DNA of 64,000 nt from Pleomorphomonas oryzae DSM 16300 (GCF_000422965.1 NZ_AUHB01000013.1:62001-126000); one strand, 5' to 3'; shown: positions 17,900 through 27,548, counted from the first letter of the stretch. Made by a program: numbers and translations. Notes: generated by a model from the letters alone, not told the origin.

Positions 17900-17976
17900 C
17901 TAGTGGTTCTGATGACTCCGACATTTGCTCCGAGGCTCGTATCAGGCGGCTACAAATGTCGGAGTCGAACCACTAG
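17900..17976. repeat. inverted repeat with 24 paired bases
   Basis: CTAGTGGTTC (17900-17909) plus GACTCCGACATTTG (17914-17927) pair with CAAATGTCGGAGTC (17953-17966) plus GAACCACTAG (17967-17976), leaving a 4-nt bulge. Either a dispersed palindromic element or a structured leader of the gene at 18038. Confidence 0.85.
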
Positions 17977-18037
17977 GATGCAAGACGATCCAAGCGGCGG
18001 GCTTCGTCGCCCTTTCCGACCAGAGCCCCCGCCGGTG

Positions 18038-18502
18038 ATGACATGCTCCGAAGCCAGTAACCACCGCGTTCGCCGATCGACGTTGGCCGGTTGCCTGGTG
18101 GCGATCGTCGTCGCCTGTGGCGGCGTCTCGGCGCCCTCGCCCGCTTATTCGGCCGACGCCGCCCGCGTCCAGAAGATCGCCGCCGAACTGGATATTCCCA
18201 GGCGGGCCTGGACGATTTGCACCGTCAACCAGATCGGCAGCGCGGTTCAGACCGGACAGGCCGGCGACGCGGCGGCCATCGCCGACCTCGCGCTCATCCA
18301 CTGCGCGAGCGAAGAGCAGACTCTGCGGACCAAGGCAGTTGCGCTGCTGGGGGCAAAGGCCGCCGACCGCCTGATGGAACGGCTCGTCACCGAGGCGCGC
18401 GGCGCGCTCGTCGGATCGGCCCGCACGCTTGAGGCCGCCAAGGCCGGCGGCAGCCGGATCGATCCCGCCTGGCCACGCGTTCTCGGCCCGGTCCAACGAT
18501 GA
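18038..18502 (+). CDS. hypothetical exported protein
   Basis: A 154-residue protein with a likely signal peptide (RRSTLAGCLVAIVVACGG...PAYSA) and a helical soluble part holding two Cys (WTICTVNQIG, ALIHCASEEQ) that might form a disulfide. I recognise no family. ATG 18038 is chosen because the signal peptide follows; in-frame starts at 17897 and 17978 lie in or at the edge of the palindromic block. It ends 76 bp before the extensin-like gene on the same strand. Confidence 0.6.
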   Translation: MTCSEASNHRVRRSTLAGCLVAIVVACGGVSAPSPAYSADAARVQKIAAELDIPRRAWTICTVNQIGSAVQTGQAGDAAAIADLALIHCASEEQTLRTKAVALLGAKAADRLMERLVTEARGALVGSARTLEAAKAGGSRIDPAWPRVLGPVQR

Positions 18503-18578
18503 CACCCCCGTATTCGCCCCAGGATGCCACCCGGTTAACGTAAACCACGCCTTAAGGCCTCAGGTTTAATTTGAGGGT

Positions 18579-19715
18579 ATGAGACCCTCTCGTATCGCGT
18601 CCGGTCTGATCTCTCTCGTGCTGTCCGCCGCACTGGCGGGCTGCGGCTTCTTCGAGTCGGAGGAGCGCGAACCCTGGCGCGCCCAGGCGGAAGCCGCCTG
18701 CTACGCCCGCAACCTCGTCAAGCTGTCACCGCTGATCCAGCCGGCCAATGCCATCGAGGGCAAGGGCATCTGCGGCATCGACCGTCCCTTGAAAGTGAAA
18801 GCCCTCGAAGACGGCACCGTCAGCCTCGGCTCGCGCTCACTGGTGCTCTCCTGCCCGATGACGGCGGCGCTCGAACGCTGGGTGGCGCAAAGCGTCATGC
18901 CGGCGGCGCTCGCCCGCTATGGCCTGCCGGTGGTCGAGATCAAGAATTTCGGCACCTATAACTGCCGGTCGCGCAACAACATCTCCGGCGCTCGCCTGTC
19001 CGAGCACGCCTTCGCCAACGCCTTCGATTTCGCCGGCATCGTGCTGTCCAACGGCTATACCGTGACGGTGAAAGAAGGCTGGTACGGCAATGCCACCGAC
19101 CGCGCCTTCCTGCGCGAAGTGGCGCGCGGCGCCTGCGGCACCTTCACCACCGTGCTCGGCCCCGGCGCCGATCGCCAGCACGACAACCACCTGCACCTCG
19201 ATCTCGCCCGCCACAACAACGCCGGCACCTACCGCTATTGCAAGCCGCACCCGGAGGTGCCGCCGCGCACCGCGCCGATGTTCACGCCCGATCCGAACAT
19301 GCCGATGGCCAGCAACATGCCGGCGAGTCCCGTCTGGCCGGCCGCCGCGCAGCAGGCGCCCGCCGAGCCCGTCTATGCCAACGGCAACCCGGCCTTCGAC
19401 GCGCCGCTGCCGCCCGCCCCGGTCGGCAGCGGCCAGCCGGTCTATCAGGCGGCCCAGCCCGCTTACCCGGCACAGCAGCCCTACCCGGCCGCGCCGCAAC
19501 CAGCCTATCCGGCACAGCAGCCCACATATGCCGACGCGCCCCAGCCGCCCGGCTGCCCGGCCGGCTATATCTGCACCCCCGTCGGCCAGGGCAATTACGT
19601 TCCGCCGCCCACAGGCACCGGCAACATCGGCTGGAGCGTCGGCGCCCAGCCCGCCCAGGGCTATTCGCAGGGCGACATCACCGGCTCGGTTCCAGGCCCT
19701 TATTCGGACGATTGA
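18579..19715 (+). CDS. extensin-family lipoprotein
   Basis: A 378-residue lipoprotein: signal peptide with lipobox LAGC near residue 22, then the extensin-like C-terminal domain (PF06904 type, ~35-220) with ACYARNLVKLSPL, GICGIDRPLKVKAL, CPMTAALERWV, RSRNNISGARLSEHAFANAFD and HDNHLHLDLARH. The conserved Ser/His/Asp and HxH residues resemble peptidoglycan peptidases of the D-Ala-D-Ala carboxypeptidase/MepA kind, and a cell-wall role is likely. The last ~150 residues are Pro/Ala/Gln-rich with short repeats (YPAQQP, YPAAPQPA). Known rhizobial members have the same layout. Confidence 0.88.
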   Translation: MRPSRIASGLISLVLSAALAGCGFFESEEREPWRAQAEAACYARNLVKLSPLIQPANAIEGKGICGIDRPLKVKALEDGTVSLGSRSLVLSCPMTAALERWVAQSVMPAALARYGLPVVEIKNFGTYNCRSRNNISGARLSEHAFANAFDFAGIVLSNGYTVTVKEGWYGNATDRAFLREVARGACGTFTTVLGPGADRQHDNHLHLDLARHNNAGTYRYCKPHPEVPPRTAPMFTPDPNMPMASNMPASPVWPAAAQQAPAEPVYANGNPAFDAPLPPAPVGSGQPVYQAAQPAYPAQQPYPAAPQPAYPAQQPTYADAPQPPGCPAGYICTPVGQGNYVPPPTGTGNIGWSVGAQPAQGYSQGDITGSVPGPYSDD

Positions 19716-19728
19716 GGGCCAGGAAGCG

Positions 19729-20160
19729 TTATTCTCTCGGCGTAAGGCGCAATCGCTGTTGCTTTCGATGGGCCGCGATCCCTTGCTTCAGTGCCTCGAA
19801 AATGCCAACCGGCAGAAAGCCCCAGGCGAAGACCTCCGGCTGCCCCCTCGCAATCGGCCTCAAGTCGTAACCAGGCCAAACGAAGCGATTGAGCTCGCTG
19901 GTAACGATCCAGGACGGAGCATCGTCTAGCCCGAGCCGTCGTTTGACTGAAAGCGGCAGTTCGACGGCGAGCGGATCGTCCGGTTTCGAGTGAGTTATCG
20001 GCGAGACGTAGACCTTCGTGTCGCCATCCTCATCCCGAGTGGCAACCACAATTGCGCAGGGCCTCGCTTTACGCCCCTCTTCCGCGCCGGCAACATGCTG
20101 TTCGTGCCATAGATAAGAGTAGGAAATGACGAGGCCCGGCGCAGGTTCTGGAAGGGCCAT
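19729..20160 (-). CDS. PemK/MazF-like toxin of a type II TA pair
   Basis: A 143-residue protein that begins PEPAPGLVISYSYLW and continues GRKARPCAIVVATRDEDGDTKVYVSPITHS, the usual MazF/PemK-type strand pattern with an Arg-Pro-Cys motif in the position of the conserved RPxxV strand. The C-terminus WGFLPVGIFEALKQGI ends with a helix. Such proteins cut mRNA. It lies 3 bp after the Phd-like antitoxin gene, antitoxin first, as expected. The PemK assignment is by pattern and context; catalytic residues are not certain. Confidence 0.75.
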   Translation of the reverse strand: MALPEPAPGLVISYSYLWHEQHVAGAEEGRKARPCAIVVATRDEDGDTKVYVSPITHSKPDDPLAVELPLSVKRRLGLDDAPSWIVTSELNRFVWPGYDLRPIARGQPEVFAWGFLPVGIFEALKQGIAAHRKQQRLRLTPRE

Positions 20161-20163
20161 GGT

Positions 20164-20409
20164 TCATTCTTCGTAGCGATGTTCGGCGGGAATCTCAGCC
20201 GCTTCGATCAACGCCAACTCTTCGTCTGTGAGATCGGCCGACGCGAGCGCCTCACGCTGTGCGCGCTTCATTTCATGATAGGTTTTAGCCGAGACAATAT
20301 ACACCGTTTCCCGGCCATATTTCGTTACCCTAACGGGCTCGCTCAAAGCTTGATCATGATAGGCGCCGAAATTTCTCTGAACCTCTGATGCCGAAGCCGA
20401 ATTGGACAT
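20164..20409 (-). CDS. Phd/YefM-family antitoxin
   Basis: An 81-residue antitoxin with the Phd/YefM fold: SASEVQRNFGAYHDQALSEPVRVTKYGRETVYIVSAKTYHEM (motifs quoted in part: EVQRNFGAYHDQAL, VTKYGRETVYIVS). The C-terminal Glu-rich tail (LTDEELALIEAAEIPAEHRYEE region) is the segment that usually wraps the toxin. Start ATG 20409 follows a strong AGGAGG; a GTG two codons upstream is less likely. It probably binds the inverted repeat just upstream and represses its own operon. Confidence 0.88.
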   Translation of the reverse strand: MSNSASASEVQRNFGAYHDQALSEPVRVTKYGRETVYIVSAKTYHEMKRAQREALASADLTDEELALIEAAEIPAEHRYEE

Positions 20410-20422
20410 CGTCACCTCCTTT

Positions 20423-20446
20423 TCCGTATCTTCTGTAACATACGGA
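20423..20446. promoter_or_regulatory. TA operon operator candidate
   Basis: TCCGTAT (20423-20429) and ATACGGA (20440-20446) are perfect 7-bp arms with a 10-bp spacer, 14 bp upstream of the antitoxin start. Placement suits autoregulation by the Phd-like protein. Confidence 0.65.
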
Positions 20447-20645
20447 TTTCAGGCTTCTTGGGCAAGTACGACCTGCAAAAGGCAGCCCCTCGCCCTACGC
20501 ATTTCCCCGATCACATTTTGCTGACCTTGGCTCATCGGGCTAGAAAAAAAGTCTCTGAACCGCTACAAGATTTGTCCAGGCAGGCCGCAATGATTTGCGC
20601 GTCCCGGCATTCTCCGGGCCCTGCTTCCAGCAATTAGGTTTCATC

Positions 20646-21911
20646 ATGACTTTCACGACCGGCTTGCCGGCTCGCAGAGGTCCCGGCTTTGCCGAGACCG
20701 TCGCTCTCATCGCCGCCCTGATGGGCCTGACGGCGCTTGCCATCGACACCATGCTGCCGGCGCTGCCGGCCATTGGCTCGAGCTTCGGCATTGTCGAAGC
20801 CAACGAGCTGCAGCTCGTCGTCTATGCCTACATGATCGGTTTCGGCATCGCCCAGGTCATCTACGGGCCGCTGTCCGATGTCTGGGGACGCCGCCCCCTG
20901 GTGATTGGCGGCCTCGTCATCCTGATCGCCGGCGCCATCGTCTCGGCCGTGGCCACCAGCTTCGACCATCTGTTGATCGCCCGCGTGCTGCAGGGCATTG
21001 GCGCCGCGGCCTTGCGTGTCATCGCCATATCCATCATCCGCGACCGCTATGACGGCCGCGAGATGGCCCGCGTCCTGAGCTTCACCATGATGGTGTTCAT
21101 GGTGGTGCCGGTGCTGGCGCCCACCTTCGGCACGCTGCTCTTGGCGCTCGCCGGCTGGCGGACGATTTTCGCCACCATGGCCGCGCTCGCCGTTGCCGTG
21201 GGACTGTGGTTCTACATCCGCATGCCGGAGACGCTGCATCCCGAGTTCCGCCGCCCCCTGTCGGTGCGGTCGATCCTCGACGCGGCGCTCATCTGCTTCA
21301 CCAACCGGGCGGCGGTCGGCTATTCGCTGGCCATCGGCCTGCTGTTCGCCATGCTGATGGGCTTCATCGGCTCGGCCGAGCAGATCCTCGGCTCGGACGG
21401 CTATCACCTCGGCGTGCTGTTCCCGGCGGCTTTCGCCTCGGTGGCGATCACCGGCGGTGTCGCCGCCTTCGTCAACAGCCGTCTGGTGCGCACCTGGGGC
21501 ATGCACCGCCTGTCGCACGGCAGCCATATGATCCACGTGGCGCTGACGGCCGTCTTCTTCATCACCGCCCATCTCTGGAACGGCCTGCCGCCGCTCTGGC
21601 TGTTCATGGCGCTGATGGTGGCGATGCAGTTCTTCTTCTTCATCGCCATTTCCAACTACAACGCGCTCGCCCTCGATCCCCTCGGCGAAGTGGCCGGCAC
21701 CGCCTCCTCGCTGATCGGCGCCTTCACCACGCTGCTCGGCACCGTCGGCGGCGCGCTGATCGGCCAGGCCTTCGATGGCACGGTGGCGCCGCTGTCGGCC
21801 GGCTTCTTCAGCCTGTCCGCCCTGACGCTCGGCATCGTCACCTGGACCGAGCGCGGCCGGTTGCTTCAGCCGACACACGAGGGCGGCGCCATACCGGCGA
21901 TCGCCGAATAA
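20646..21911 (+). CDS. MFS drug exporter, Bcr/CflA family
   Basis: A 421-residue, 12-TM major facilitator. The Bcr/CflA features are visible: LTALAIDTMLPALPAIG in TM1, the MFS motif A GPLSDVWGRRPLVIGG, and the motif C-like GWRTIFATMAAL with LAPTFGTLL before it. Homologues export bicyclomycin, chloramphenicol or sulfonamides; the substrate here is unknown. ATG 20646 is chosen (MTFTTGLP); an upstream GTG at 20595 is in frame but adds an unlikely leader. It is a single-gene unit ending in a strong terminator. Confidence 0.9.
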   Translation: MTFTTGLPARRGPGFAETVALIAALMGLTALAIDTMLPALPAIGSSFGIVEANELQLVVYAYMIGFGIAQVIYGPLSDVWGRRPLVIGGLVILIAGAIVSAVATSFDHLLIARVLQGIGAAALRVIAISIIRDRYDGREMARVLSFTMMVFMVVPVLAPTFGTLLLALAGWRTIFATMAALAVAVGLWFYIRMPETLHPEFRRPLSVRSILDAALICFTNRAAVGYSLAIGLLFAMLMGFIGSAEQILGSDGYHLGVLFPAAFASVAITGGVAAFVNSRLVRTWGMHRLSHGSHMIHVALTAVFFITAHLWNGLPPLWLFMALMVAMQFFFFIAISNYNALALDPLGEVAGTASSLIGAFTTLLGTVGGALIGQAFDGTVAPLSAGFFSLSALTLGIVTWTERGRLLQPTHEGGAIPAIAE

Positions 21912-21950
21912 CGGCGAGCCCAAGCCGAAGTCTGGTCCTTGAGAAACATG

Positions 21951-21991
21951 AACATCCCGGTGAAGCTGCCTTCACCGGGATGTTTCGTTTT
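21951..21991 (+). terminator. intrinsic terminator of the MFS gene
   Basis: AACATCCCGGTGAAG pairs with CTTCACCGGGATGTT (15 bp, 4-nt loop), followed by TCGTTTTAT. It is a strong rho-independent terminator 40 bp downstream of the stop codon. Confidence 0.9.
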
Positions 21992-22051
21992 ATCCAGCCC
22001 GTGGCCGCCTTATACCAAGATGCATTGAAAATGACTTTTGGTATTCCGCTT

Positions 22052-22090
22052 GCCGATTTCTCATGCCATTGATGCAAATGAGAAATCGGC
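22052..22090. repeat. 13-bp inverted repeat
   Basis: GCCGATTTCTCAT (22052-22064) pairs with ATGAGAAATCGGC (22078-22090) across a 13-nt loop. It lies in the long gap between the MFS gene and the crp-like gene, next to the REP-like element at 22105. Confidence 0.75.
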
Positions 22091-22104
22091 AATGATCTCA
22101 ATGA

Positions 22105-22148
22105 GCAACTCCAGCAAAAGTGGGAACCGGTTTTGCGTCCGGAGTTGC
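22105..22148. repeat. 44-bp palindromic element, copy A
   Basis: Arms GCAACTCC/GGAGTTGC enclose GCAAAA...TTTTGC arms and a core AAAAGTGGGAACCGGTTTT. Copy B at 57031 has the same length and inner arms, with a compensatory base-pair change in the outer stem (AATT instead of ACTC). Confidence 0.85.
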
Positions 22149-22338
22149 GTCTTGGCAATGAGCGGATGCGTCAGCATCTTCGCGAACTGGTATTACGTGT
22201 TCGCACCATACGCGCCTCTCCCCACCCGACCTTGGTAGCAAAAGCAGCAAAGCTGTAGCGTCCACTACTGAAACGCTCGGGCTCGGGCAGTAAACAGGCA
22301 TTAACGCATCCGAACCAATTCACCCAGCCGGACCCCAA

Positions 22339-23028
22339 ATGACCAAAGCCGCGGGACCCGCCAACCCACCTGCCCCACCCATCGTGCCCTGGCTGGAATT
22401 TCAGAACCAGGAAATGTGGGAGAAGGCCTTGCCACTCGGGCGCAAGGTGCTCTGGAAGGGCAAGAGCTGCATTCAGCGCCCCGGCGATGACGTGACCAGC
22501 ATCTTTCTGATCCGCGAGGGCGTCATCAAGGTGTCGGCCACCAGCACCGAAGGGGTGCAGCGCACCCTCTGGTTCATGGGTCCCGGCAGCATTCTCGGCG
22601 AGGCGGCCCTGTTCGCCGGACAGAAGAACACCCACTACATCGACGCGGTCGAGGACTGCGTCGCCTACGAGTTCTCGCGCAGCAACGTCGTCGATCGGCT
22701 GCTGGTCGACCACCCGGACCTTGGCGAGGCGCTGCTGACCAACCTCGCCACCAAGAGCTACATCATGTCGACGCAGGTCGAGGAAAGCACCTTCCTCAGC
22801 GCCTACCGACGGATCTGCCGGTTCTTCTACGGCCTCTGCCTGTCGCGCAATTCGCGCCAGATCTCGCTGTCGCACAGCGTGATCGCCGATCTGCTCGGCC
22901 TGCACCGGGTCACCGTTTCCAACGCCATCGGCGACCTCAAGCGACGAGGGCTGCTGGAGGAACGCGGCCACGACCTGGTCGTCGCCGACATCGAGGCCAT
23001 CGCCGCCTTCATCAACTCGGACATCTGA
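22339..23028 (+). CDS. Crp/Fnr-family transcriptional regulator
   Basis: A 229-residue regulator with an N-terminal cyclic-nucleotide-binding-type beta barrel (~30-145: IFLIREGVIKVSATSTEGVQ, GPGSILGEAALFAG) and a C-terminal winged HTH (ISLSHSVIADLLGLHRVTVSNAI, DLKRRGLLEE). The FNR N-terminal Cys set is absent and only scattered Cys occur, so it is not an oxygen-sensing 4Fe-4S protein; the ligand is unknown. It lies 120 bp upstream of tpl on the same strand, so control of tyrosine degradation is the natural guess. In enteric bacteria tpl is controlled by TyrR and CRP. Confidence 0.87.
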   Translation: MTKAAGPANPPAPPIVPWLEFQNQEMWEKALPLGRKVLWKGKSCIQRPGDDVTSIFLIREGVIKVSATSTEGVQRTLWFMGPGSILGEAALFAGQKNTHYIDAVEDCVAYEFSRSNVVDRLLVDHPDLGEALLTNLATKSYIMSTQVEESTFLSAYRRICRFFYGLCLSRNSRQISLSHSVIADLLGLHRVTVSNAIGDLKRRGLLEERGHDLVVADIEAIAAFINSDI

Positions 23029-24528
<1,500 letters not shown>

Positions 24529-24535
24529 TCAACGC

Positions 24536-24567
24536 GCCCGGAGGGGGTCTCTCCTCCGGGCATTTTC
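24536..24567 (+). terminator. terminator after tpl
   Basis: GCCCGGAG... pairs with CTCCGGGC, followed by ATTTTCTC. It lies directly behind the tpl stop, so the permease downstream is probably transcribed from its own promoter or by readthrough. Confidence 0.8.
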
Positions 24568-24696
24568 TCATCGCAATTCCAGGATAGCCCGCGCGTCTCG
24601 TCGCGGGCCGTAGAAGGACGTGCCTATCGCCGACAACCAAGGGGAGCGCTGCATGGTTCGAAGAGGACGAGCCGTGCCGCGCCATCGGGAGGAACC

Positions 24697-26097
24697 ATGA
24701 ACATTTTCCGCACCAAGGATCCAGATTTCCTGAAGGAACAGGACAGTGGTCATTCGCTGAAGCGCGCGCTCACCGCGCTCGATATCACACTGATGGGCAT
24801 CGGCGTCATCGTCGGCGCCGGCATCTTCGTGATGACCGGCATCGCGGCCGCGAAATATGCCGGCCCGGGCATCATGATATCCTATGCCGTTGCCTCGCTC
24901 GCCTGCGTATTCGTCTGCCTCGCCTACTCGGAGCTCGCCTCCGCGATCCCGGCCGCCGGCAGCGCCTACACCTACACCTATGTCGGGGGCGGCGAACTCC
25001 TGGCCTGGCTGGTCGGCTGGAATCTGGTGCTCGAATACTCGGTTGGCGCCAGCGCCGTTGCCGGCGGCTGGTCGGCCTATTTCGTCGGCATCCTCAAGTC
25101 GGCGGGGATTGAACTGCCGACGGCGATAACGTCGGTTCCGTATGATGGCGGCATCATCAATCTGCCGGCCGTCCTGATCATCCTGTTCATCACCTTCCTT
25201 CTGGTACGTGGCGTCAAGGAAAGCGCGACCGTCAACCGCTGGCTCGTCGGCATCAAGCTCGCGGCCATCTTCATTTTCCTCCTGCTCGCCGGCCCGAAGG
25301 TCGACGCAACCAACTGGACCCCCTTCCTTCCCTACGGTTTTGCCGGCATCTCCGCAGGCGCATCGATCATCTTCTTCGCCTACCTTGGCGTCGACTCGCT
25401 CGCGACAGCGGCCGAAGAAACCAAGAACCCGCAGCGCGACATGCCGCTCGGCATCATCCTGTCGCTCGTCGTCTGTACGGTCCTCTACATCTCCGTGTCG
25501 GGCGTCCTCACCGGCGTCGTGCCCTACGCCGAGCTCAACACGCCGGAGCCGGTCACCTATGCCCTGCGCAAGCTCGGCTACAACTTCGGCTCGGCCGTCC
25601 TCGGCACCGGTGCCATCGCCGGGCTGACCACCGTCTGCCTGCTGATGATCTACGCCCAGACCCGCGCCTTCTTCGCGATGTCGCGCGACGGACTGATCCC
25701 GGCCAGCCTGTGCAAATTGCATCCGAAGTACGGCTCGCCGCACATCATCACCATGATCGTGGGCATCACCGTCGCCCTCATCGCCGGCTTCACACCGATC
25801 GGGCTCGTCGCCGAGATGTGCAACGTCGGCACGCTGTTCGCCTTCATCGTGGCCTCGGTCTGCGTGGTAGTCCTGCGCAAGACACGTCCGAACATGAAGC
25901 GGCCGTTCCGCTGCCCGGCTGTCACGGTCGTCGCCGCGCTGGCGGTTCTGTCGAGCCTCTACATCATGTCGGGCCTCGCCACCGAAACCTGGATCCGGTT
26001 CATCGTCTGGACCCTCGTCGGTCTGGTCATCTACTTCGTCTACGGCGCTCGCAACAGCCGCGTCGGCCTCAGCGCCGAGGGCAAGGTGCCGGCCTGA
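24697..26097 (+). CDS. APC-superfamily amino acid permease
   Basis: A 466-residue, 12-TM permease of the cationic amino acid/YfnA-like branch of the APC superfamily. TM1 has GVIVGAGIFVMTG (the unwound substrate-binding helix) and TM2-3 ACVFVCLAYSELASAIPAAGSAYTYTY; TM6 contains ISAGASIIFFAYLGVDSLATAAEETKNPQRDMP (quoted in parts: FFAYLGVDSLATAAEE). Sequence does not give the substrate, but its position after tpl makes tyrosine or another aromatic amino acid plausible. Start ATG 24697 follows GGGAGGA. A ~145-bp repeat starts 7 bp after the stop. Confidence 0.88.
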   Translation: MNIFRTKDPDFLKEQDSGHSLKRALTALDITLMGIGVIVGAGIFVMTGIAAAKYAGPGIMISYAVASLACVFVCLAYSELASAIPAAGSAYTYTYVGGGELLAWLVGWNLVLEYSVGASAVAGGWSAYFVGILKSAGIELPTAITSVPYDGGIINLPAVLIILFITFLLVRGVKESATVNRWLVGIKLAAIFIFLLLAGPKVDATNWTPFLPYGFAGISAGASIIFFAYLGVDSLATAAEETKNPQRDMPLGIILSLVVCTVLYISVSGVLTGVVPYAELNTPEPVTYALRKLGYNFGSAVLGTGAIAGLTTVCLLMIYAQTRAFFAMSRDGLIPASLCKLHPKYGSPHIITMIVGITVALIAGFTPIGLVAEMCNVGTLFAFIVASVCVVVLRKTRPNMKRPFRCPAVTVVAALAVLSSLYIMSGLATETWIRFIVWTLVGLVIYFVYGARNSRVGLSAEGKVPA

Positions 26098-26103
26098 GCC
26101 CTC

Positions 26104-26248
26104 AGAGCCTGACTCGAAACTCGCTGGGGCGAGGCAGATGGCGATGATTTCGAGAACCGGAGCGGAGCGAACTTTGGAGTTCGTGAGCACCGGAAGCGCA
26201 GAAATCGAAGCTAGATGTCCGCCCCAGTAGAGTTTCGGGTCAGGCTCT
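26104..26248 (+). repeat. 140-bp TIR element, copy 2
   Basis: Second copy of the element at 6100. Ends AGAGCCTG/CAGGCTCT are identical to copy 1, and the inner arms are GACTCGAAACTC and GAGTTTCGGGTC, which pair perfectly: copy 1 has mismatches here. It lies 7 bp behind the APC permease stop codon. Confidence 0.87.
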
Positions 26249-26320
26249 CAAGCCGCCGGATGTCAGCGGTCCCCGATATCCGGCGGCGTCCCCTCCAACC
26301 GATTTCCGGGAGAACCTGTT

Positions 26321-26791
26321 ATGACCGACATCGAGCGGCGCCTTGCCGCCCTGAATATCGTGCTGCCCGAAGCGACGCTGCCGGCGGCCAACTACCTGCC
26401 CTATGTCGTCAGCGGCCATCACCTCTATCTCTCGGGCCAGCTGCCCGCCCACGAGGGTCGCTTCGCCTGCGTCGGCAAGCTGGGCGACACGCTCACCATC
26501 GAGGATGGCTATGCCGGCGCAAGGCTGTGCGCCATCAACCTGGTAGCCCAGATCAAAGCGGCGCTCGGCGATCTCTCGCGGGTGCGACGCATCGTCCGCC
26601 TCGGCGGCTTCGTCAACAGTACCGCCTCCTTCGTCGACCAGCCCAAGGTGATCAACGGCGCGTCCGACCTGTTCGTCGAGATCTTCGGCGATGCCGGGCG
26701 GCACGCACGCTCGGCCGTCGCCTGTCCGTCGCTGCCCTTCGGCGTCGGCGTCGAAGTCGATGCCATCGTGGAGTTCGCCCTGCTACCGTGA
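26321..26791 (+). CDS. ridA: RidA/YjgF-family enamine deaminase
   Basis: A 156-residue member of the longer RidA-like subfamily (YjgF_endoribonc). Residues YVVSGHHLYLSGQLP, ARLCAINLVAQIKAALGDLSRVRRIVRL and the end GRHARSAVACPSLPFGVGVEVDAIVEF match the trimer-forming fold; the Arg in RHARSAV is in the position of the catalytic Arg105. RidA hydrolyses reactive enamine/imine intermediates such as 2-aminoacrylate. TPL makes 2-aminoacrylate during tyrosine cleavage, so co-location with tpl is meaningful. It may also be an unrelated family copy. The symbol denotes the family, not orthology to E. coli RidA. Confidence 0.87.
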   Translation: MTDIERRLAALNIVLPEATLPAANYLPYVVSGHHLYLSGQLPAHEGRFACVGKLGDTLTIEDGYAGARLCAINLVAQIKAALGDLSRVRRIVRLGGFVNSTASFVDQPKVINGASDLFVEIFGDAGRHARSAVACPSLPFGVGVEVDAIVEFALLP

Positions 26792-26838
26792 CGGCGACGA
26801 ACCGACGAGAGAATGAAAGCGATAACCGCCTTCCGGGC

Positions 26839-26868
26839 CTTCAACCGGCAACTCCCGCTTCCCATATA
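26839..26868 (+). promoter_or_regulatory. RpoH (sigma-32)-type promoter of hsp20
   Basis: CTTCAA (26839-26844), a 16-bp spacer and CCCATATA (26861-26868) match the sigma-32 consensus (CTTGAA / CCCATnTA) well in the -10 and moderately in the -35. It predicts a transcript start near 26875 and an ~80-nt leader for the small heat-shock gene. Confidence 0.7.
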
Positions 26869-26899
26869 TGAGAAGCCACGTTACGGGGTCCCCAAGCGG

Positions 26900-26956
26900 A
26901 CGCCGATGAGGCGTTCGTTTCGTCCTGGGGCACTCCGCGAGACAAAGGAGTTAGCC
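26900..26956 (+). promoter_or_regulatory. structured hsp20 leader, candidate RNA thermometer
   Basis: The Shine-Dalgarno region GGAGT (26947-26951) can pair with ACTCC (26932-26936), extended by GGC (26929-26931) with GCC (26954-26956) next to the ATG. A separate hairpin ACGCC/GGCGT lies at 26900-26914. This masking geometry is that of heat-opened thermometers of rhizobial hsp20 genes (ROSE/fourU), although the ROSE UUGCU consensus is not evident. Confidence 0.5.
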
Positions 26957-27460
26957 ATGGACAAGAAATCCCTGATGCCCTTCGGGCGCGGTTCGGCTCC
27001 CTCCCGCTCGCACGAGGATCCGTTCCTGTCGCTGCGCCGCGAGATGGACCAGTTGTTCGACAGTTTCACCCGTGGATGGGGGCTGCCGACGCTTGCCTCC
27101 GATGAGCACTTCCTGAGCCCGCGCGTCGACATCGCTGAAACCGATATCGGCCTGGAGATGACCGCCGAACTACCCGGCATCGATCCCAAGGAAATCGACC
27201 TGGAAGTCGACGACGACGTGCTTACCCTCAAGGCCGAGCATAAGGTTGACCATGAGGAGAAGGACGACAAGCGCCACTATCGCCTGACCGAGCGGTCGAG
27301 CGGTACCTACATGCGCTCGTTCACCCTGCCGTTCACGCCTGACCGCGACAAGATCACGGCTGAGTTCGACAAGGGCGTGCTGAAGGTGACGGTGCCACGT
27401 TCGCCGGAGCAACCCAAGACGACCAAGCGGATCGATATCCGCCCGTCAGCTCTGCATTGA
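26957..27460 (+). CDS. Hsp20-family small heat-shock protein
   Basis: A 167-residue small heat-shock protein. The alpha-crystallin domain (~50-150) has SPRVDIAETDIGLEMTAELPG and the signature GTYMRSFTLPFTPDRDKI with FDKGVLKVTVPR; the C-terminal KRIDIRP carries the I-x-I motif that joins dimers into larger oligomers. The ~45-residue N-terminal arm (DPFLSLRREMDQLFDSF) is typical. It holds unfolded proteins for refolding by DnaK/ClpB. ATG 26957 is preceded by AAAGGAG; the RpoH-like promoter and hairpin leader suggest heat control at both levels. Confidence 0.93.
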   Translation: MDKKSLMPFGRGSAPSRSHEDPFLSLRREMDQLFDSFTRGWGLPTLASDEHFLSPRVDIAETDIGLEMTAELPGIDPKEIDLEVDDDVLTLKAEHKVDHEEKDDKRHYRLTERSSGTYMRSFTLPFTPDRDKITAEFDKGVLKVTVPRSPEQPKTTKRIDIRPSALH

Positions 27461-27470
27461 ACAGATCCAC

Positions 27471-27522
27471 TAGAGCCTTCGCCGACCAAATTGAAACATT
27501 TGGTCGTCCAGCGAAGGCTCTA
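27471..27522. repeat. nested palindrome after hsp20
   Basis: TAGAGCCTTCGC/GCGAAGGCTCTA outer arms enclose CGACCAAAT/ATTTGGTCG inner arms around TGAAAC. No T-run; a dispersed palindromic element rather than a terminator. Confidence 0.85.
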
Positions 27523-27548
27523 GGTTATTTGCTGGAGCAGCCGCTTTT

